Below, piece after piece: positions 23,018 through 25,301 of a stretch of DNA of 25,301 nt. The notes below the pieces were generated by a model. The model was not told where the DNA came from and did no database searches. It was given only the letters and a program-made list of their open reading frames with translations. A program made the translations under genes and the position numbers. This stretch comes from an uncultured Mogibacterium sp. Lineage in GTDB: Bacteria > Bacillota_A > Clostridia > Peptostreptococcales > Anaerovoracaceae. The DNA lies in contig NZ_CALHTQ010000148.1 in assembly GCF_938039775.1 (NCBI RefSeq), positions 1-25,301 on the forward strand, in the 5' to 3' direction. Every line of letters starts with the position of its first letter. Position 1 is the stretch's first letter.

Positions 23018-23770
23018 TTAATTTTTTCTACCTCTCACCTTAAACGCTATGAGTACAACCACTGCGCTAAGCGCTGACATGAAGATCATGGACTGAATCA
23101 GCGGTCCAAAGTTATATTCCCTGCCTAACCAGAAATCTATGTAGTCGTTGCCAAGCTGTGCAGTTGGAAGTAGTTCAGATATCCATCTAACTGATTTAGG
23201 GAGATCAGTTATCCTAATTCCCATGTATCCGCTCAAAATCATCATTGCGAAATAGATTGCCATCACAACACCATAGGTCGGCCCGAACTTACCTATTAGT
23301 GTCGCTATACCATGAGCAAGTGCCATCAAGATAATAGCGAGAATATATATTCCCAAAATCCAAACCACCGCAGCTGCAAACCTCGGCTTAAGTATTTTTA
23401 GGAAAGGGACAGTTCCACCGAGGTAAATAAATATGCAGAGCGTCAATATAATCAAGTTCGCTACCACTTTGTTGAGCAATATGTCCTTCTCCGAAAATCC
23501 GAAGAGGATCAAACGCTCTGGAATTTTCTTATCAAGCTCATTTGAATAAATCGCTGCGTGATTCAAAAAAATGCTCGCCAGCGGAATCAGCATCGCCATG
23601 CCGATAAATATCGTAGTTACCACTTCGTCCTTCATATTCTTAGGTATATCGCCAAGTGTTCCCTTGACAATCATATGTAGTAGAAGCACTGGAAAAACCG
23701 AACCAAAGAAGACCGCATAGACATTGTGCAGCGTATTTTGAAATTCGTATCTTATCGTATATCTATTCAT
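23018..23770 (-). CDS. ABC-2 type transporter permease
   Basis: A 250-residue membrane protein with about six membrane segments and the ABC-2 exporter pattern. A conserved NELDKKIPERLILFGFSEKDILLNK segment (about 79-103) comes after the second helix, and LLPTAQLGND lies near 208-217. The start is placed at the ATG at 23770 (MNRYTIRYEF), directly behind GGAGAGGTAAG; the ATG at 23785 has no ribosome binding site and overlaps the ATPase gene. It starts one base after the ATPase stop codon, so the pair is coupled. It is the last gene of the kinase-ATPase-permease set. Confidence 0.88.
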   Translation of the reverse strand: MNRYTIRYEFQNTLHNVYAVFFGSVFPVLLLHMIVKGTLGDIPKNMKDEVVTTIFIGMAMLIPLASIFLNHAAIYSNELDKKIPERLILFGFSEKDILLNKVVANLIILTLCIFIYLGGTVPFLKILKPRFAAAVVWILGIYILAIILMALAHGIATLIGKFGPTYGVVMAIYFAMMILSGYMGIRITDLPKSVRWISELLPTAQLGNDYIDFWLGREYNFGPLIQSMIFMSALSAVVVLIAFKVRGRKN

Positions 23771-23771
23771 C

Positions 23772-24620
23772 TTACCTCTCCGCATTAATAGTCATCATTT
23801 CGATATCGTTATTGCTTCGCCTGTAGTTTATGTGGTTTCTGATAAGCTTTTCAGCGATTTCAACCTCTTCATCATCATTGTCACATGAGAGTGCAATAAA
23901 TCCTTCGGCAGCCAGTATCTGCTTATGGTCCTTCGCTATCTCAAGTCCCTTTTCCGTGTTCTCGAAGATCACTACGGCATTTCCGCAGTACTTTCTAAAA
24001 AGCTCTTCCTTTGATCCGTAGTCCACGACCCTACCGTCCTTCAGATACAGTATCTTTGTCGCCAGGTTATCTAGTTCAGTATAGTAATGAGACGTTATGA
24101 GCAGAGTCGTATGCTTTTTCTCATACCAACTCACTAGCTTGTCCATGAGCCTCTGACGTGTCTCGAAATCGAGACCAGAGGTAACCTCATCGAACATAAC
24201 AATTTTGCTATCCTTACACATGACAAGTATGAGAGTGAGCCTCTGCTTCTGTCCGCCTGAGAGGTGTTTCCACCTCTTATCTAGACACTCCTCGAACTCA
24301 AAGAAATCAATCATTTCGACAAGACTTGGATTGTCCTGTATCTTGCAGCCCATCACCATCTCGATGATATTCCTAATCGAAACGGTATCGACATAAGAAT
24401 TGTACTGCATGTGAACGGAAATCTCGTTTAACGGAACACCGAGCGATATGTTTCCTTTATGCGGAACCATCCCGATAATACTCTTCAGGAGTGTAGTCTT
24501 GCCAGCACCGTTACTGCCTATAATTCCAACTCTCTCACCTTCTGCAATCTCGACCACACATCTGAGGTCCACAGCCACTTTATCCTTAAAACTAACCTTT
24601 ACATTGTCAAGCCTAATCAT
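23772..24620 (-). CDS. ABC transporter ATP-binding protein
   Basis: A 282-residue ATPase with all motifs intact: Walker A GSNGAGKT at 35-42, signature LSGGQ at 120-124, and Walker B IVMFDE at 140-145 with the catalytic Glu. The C-terminal 60-70 residues after the ATPase core are an extra domain that ends in MMTINAER and may bind the permease. The start overlaps the kinase stop by 8 nt, so kinase, ATPase and permease are one unit. Export of a peptide, lipid or antibiotic is likely; the substrate is unknown. Confidence 0.94.
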   Translation of the reverse strand: MIRLDNVKVSFKDKVAVDLRCVVEIAEGERVGIIGSNGAGKTTLLKSIIGMVPHKGNISLGVPLNEISVHMQYNSYVDTVSIRNIIEMVMGCKIQDNPSLVEMIDFFEFEECLDKRWKHLSGGQKQRLTLILVMCKDSKIVMFDEVTSGLDFETRQRLMDKLVSWYEKKHTTLLITSHYYTELDNLATKILYLKDGRVVDYGSKEELFRKYCGNAVVIFENTEKGLEIAKDHKQILAAEGFIALSCDNDDEEVEIAEKLIRNHINYRRSNNDIEMMTINAER

Positions 24621-25301
24621 CTCTTCCTCTTTTCTCTAGCACAAACTGCACTCCATCCTTTAGATTTTCACCGTGCAGTTCAAGCCCTAGCTTTCCAGCA
24701 AAATATTTGGCTATATAAAGGCCGAGACCATGACCTTTCTTCTCCGCTGGCTCTTCACCGTGGGAGCCTGTAACAAACGGTTCAAAGATGTTGTCAATAA
24801 CTTCGCTATCGATGTGTCCAGGACGGCTGAACACTATAATCTTTGATTCTGTAACATCGACCGTAATACTTCCATTTTCGCCAGTATGATCTACACCATT
24901 TGCAATCAAATTTTCAAGAATTTTCTTGAGCATCATCGCATTACTATGCCAATATACGACTCCTTCAAACTCAGGACTCTGAATGGTTATACCCTTCGAT
25001 TCAGCTCCAATGCGGTTCTTTTCTATAGTACCTCTGCACATTGCAACTATATCTACCTTCTCAACTTCGTAGTTATCAGCCGCATTGTTGAGATTCGACG
25101 TTTCCTCGATTATACACATCATCTCTCTGAGCTGAGATTTAACCTCTGGCAAATACAGGTCTCTATCACTAAACTTCCCGACCTTACCGATCATTCCATC
25201 TACGAGGAGCATCGATGCTGCAATCGGAGTTTTTAGCTGGTGCGAAGTCGCACGCATATACACCTCTTTACGCTTATTTTCTTCTTCGAGATTTTGAACT
25301 G
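24613..25301 (-). CDS. Sensor histidine kinase, cut by the right edge
   Basis: The visible C-terminal part (about 228 residues) holds the kinase core. The H box is SHQLKTPI, with the phosphorylated His about 20 residues from the right edge. The N box is LENLIANGVDHT, the F box is DNIFEPFVTG and the G2 box is KGHGLGLYIAKY. The G1 box is degenerate (IVFSRPGH where DNG is usual). Upstream of the H box the frame runs on to the edge as a Glu/Lys-rich linker (QNLEEENKRKE), typical of the helix that follows a HAMP or membrane part, so the sensor domain lies outside the window. A response regulator gene is expected further upstream. It overlaps the ABC ATPase gene by 8 nt. Confidence 0.93.
   Translation of the reverse strand, partial: VQNLEEENKRKEVYMRATSHQLKTPIAASMLLVDGMIGKVGKFSDRDLYLPEVKSQLREMMCIIEETSNLNNAADNYEVEKVDIVAMCRGTIEKNRIGAESKGITIQSPEFEGVVYWHSNAMMLKKILENLIANGVDHTGENGSITVDVTESKIIVFSRPGHIDSEVIDNIFEPFVTGSHGEEPAEKKGHGLGLYIAKYFAGKLGLELHGENLKDGVQFVLEKRGRDD

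Noticed and set aside
1..25301. CRISPR array, insertion sequence, prophage or tRNA gene
   Set aside because: No regular repeats with spacers, no transposase or integrase-like protein, and no cloverleaf sequence was seen on either strand.

Overview
This window looks like a chromosomal stretch of a low-to-moderate GC Gram-positive anaerobe of the Clostridia. The evidence is a T-box riboswitch in front of thrS, AGGAGG-type ribosome binding sites, a NiaR repressor with a 3H domain, a YtrA-type GntR regulator beside an ABC exporter, an Rrf2 regulator, and PfoR-type and PduL proteins. A relative of the Mogibacterium / Eubacterium / Anaerovoracaceae group is a guess from overall feel, not something the sequence proves. 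No tRNA, rRNA, CRISPR array, insertion sequence or prophage was seen. Most genes are on the minus strand; thrS-niaR-pfoR-like and pduL-TRIC are the plus-strand islands.

Positions 1-5700 (minus strand): the edge of an unidentified ORF, radA (DNA repair/recombination), a low-molecular-weight protein tyrosine phosphatase, an unrecognised 152-residue protein, a von Willebrand A (VWA) protein, a macro-domain protein with a C-terminal helix-turn-helix-like region, and an AI-2E family membrane protein. The VWA gene has a leader hairpin that would bury its ribosome binding site. Positions 5760-9500 (minus): an EF-G-like GTPase that lacks the usual catalytic histidine, and asnS, each with a promoter and terminator. 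Positions 9580-12030 (minus): an orphan small protein, an Imm26-like protein, a one-TM PH-like protein and a CbrC-family protein, a set that suggests toxin or colicin immunity/tolerance.

Positions 12120-16380 (plus): a threonyl T-box leader (specifier ACC, antiterminator, terminator), a divergent ThrRS, niaR (nicotinate-responsive repressor) 35 nt behind it, and a PfoR/EIIC-like membrane protein. The last has a 30-bp palindrome (14 of 15 pairs) over its promoter, best read as a NiaR operator, so this is probably a vitamin B3-regulated transporter module. A bidirectional terminator separates it from rarD (minus). The rarD and pduL promoters point apart, with -35 elements that overlap. pduL is followed by a TRIC-type channel gene, and a shared terminator lies between that and rrf2.

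Positions 18824-25301 (minus): rrf2, a MATE efflux protein, a GntR(YtrA)-ABC ATPase-permease operon with translational coupling and a perfect 16-bp-arm inverted repeat upstream, then another ABC ATPase/permease pair overlapping a sensor histidine kinase that runs off the right edge. This half is dominated by drug- or peptide-export and envelope-stress type modules. The best candidates for something not well described are the VWA/macro-HTH pair with its ribosome-binding-site hairpin, the palindrome-controlled PfoR-like transporter, and the Imm26/PH-like/CbrC cluster.
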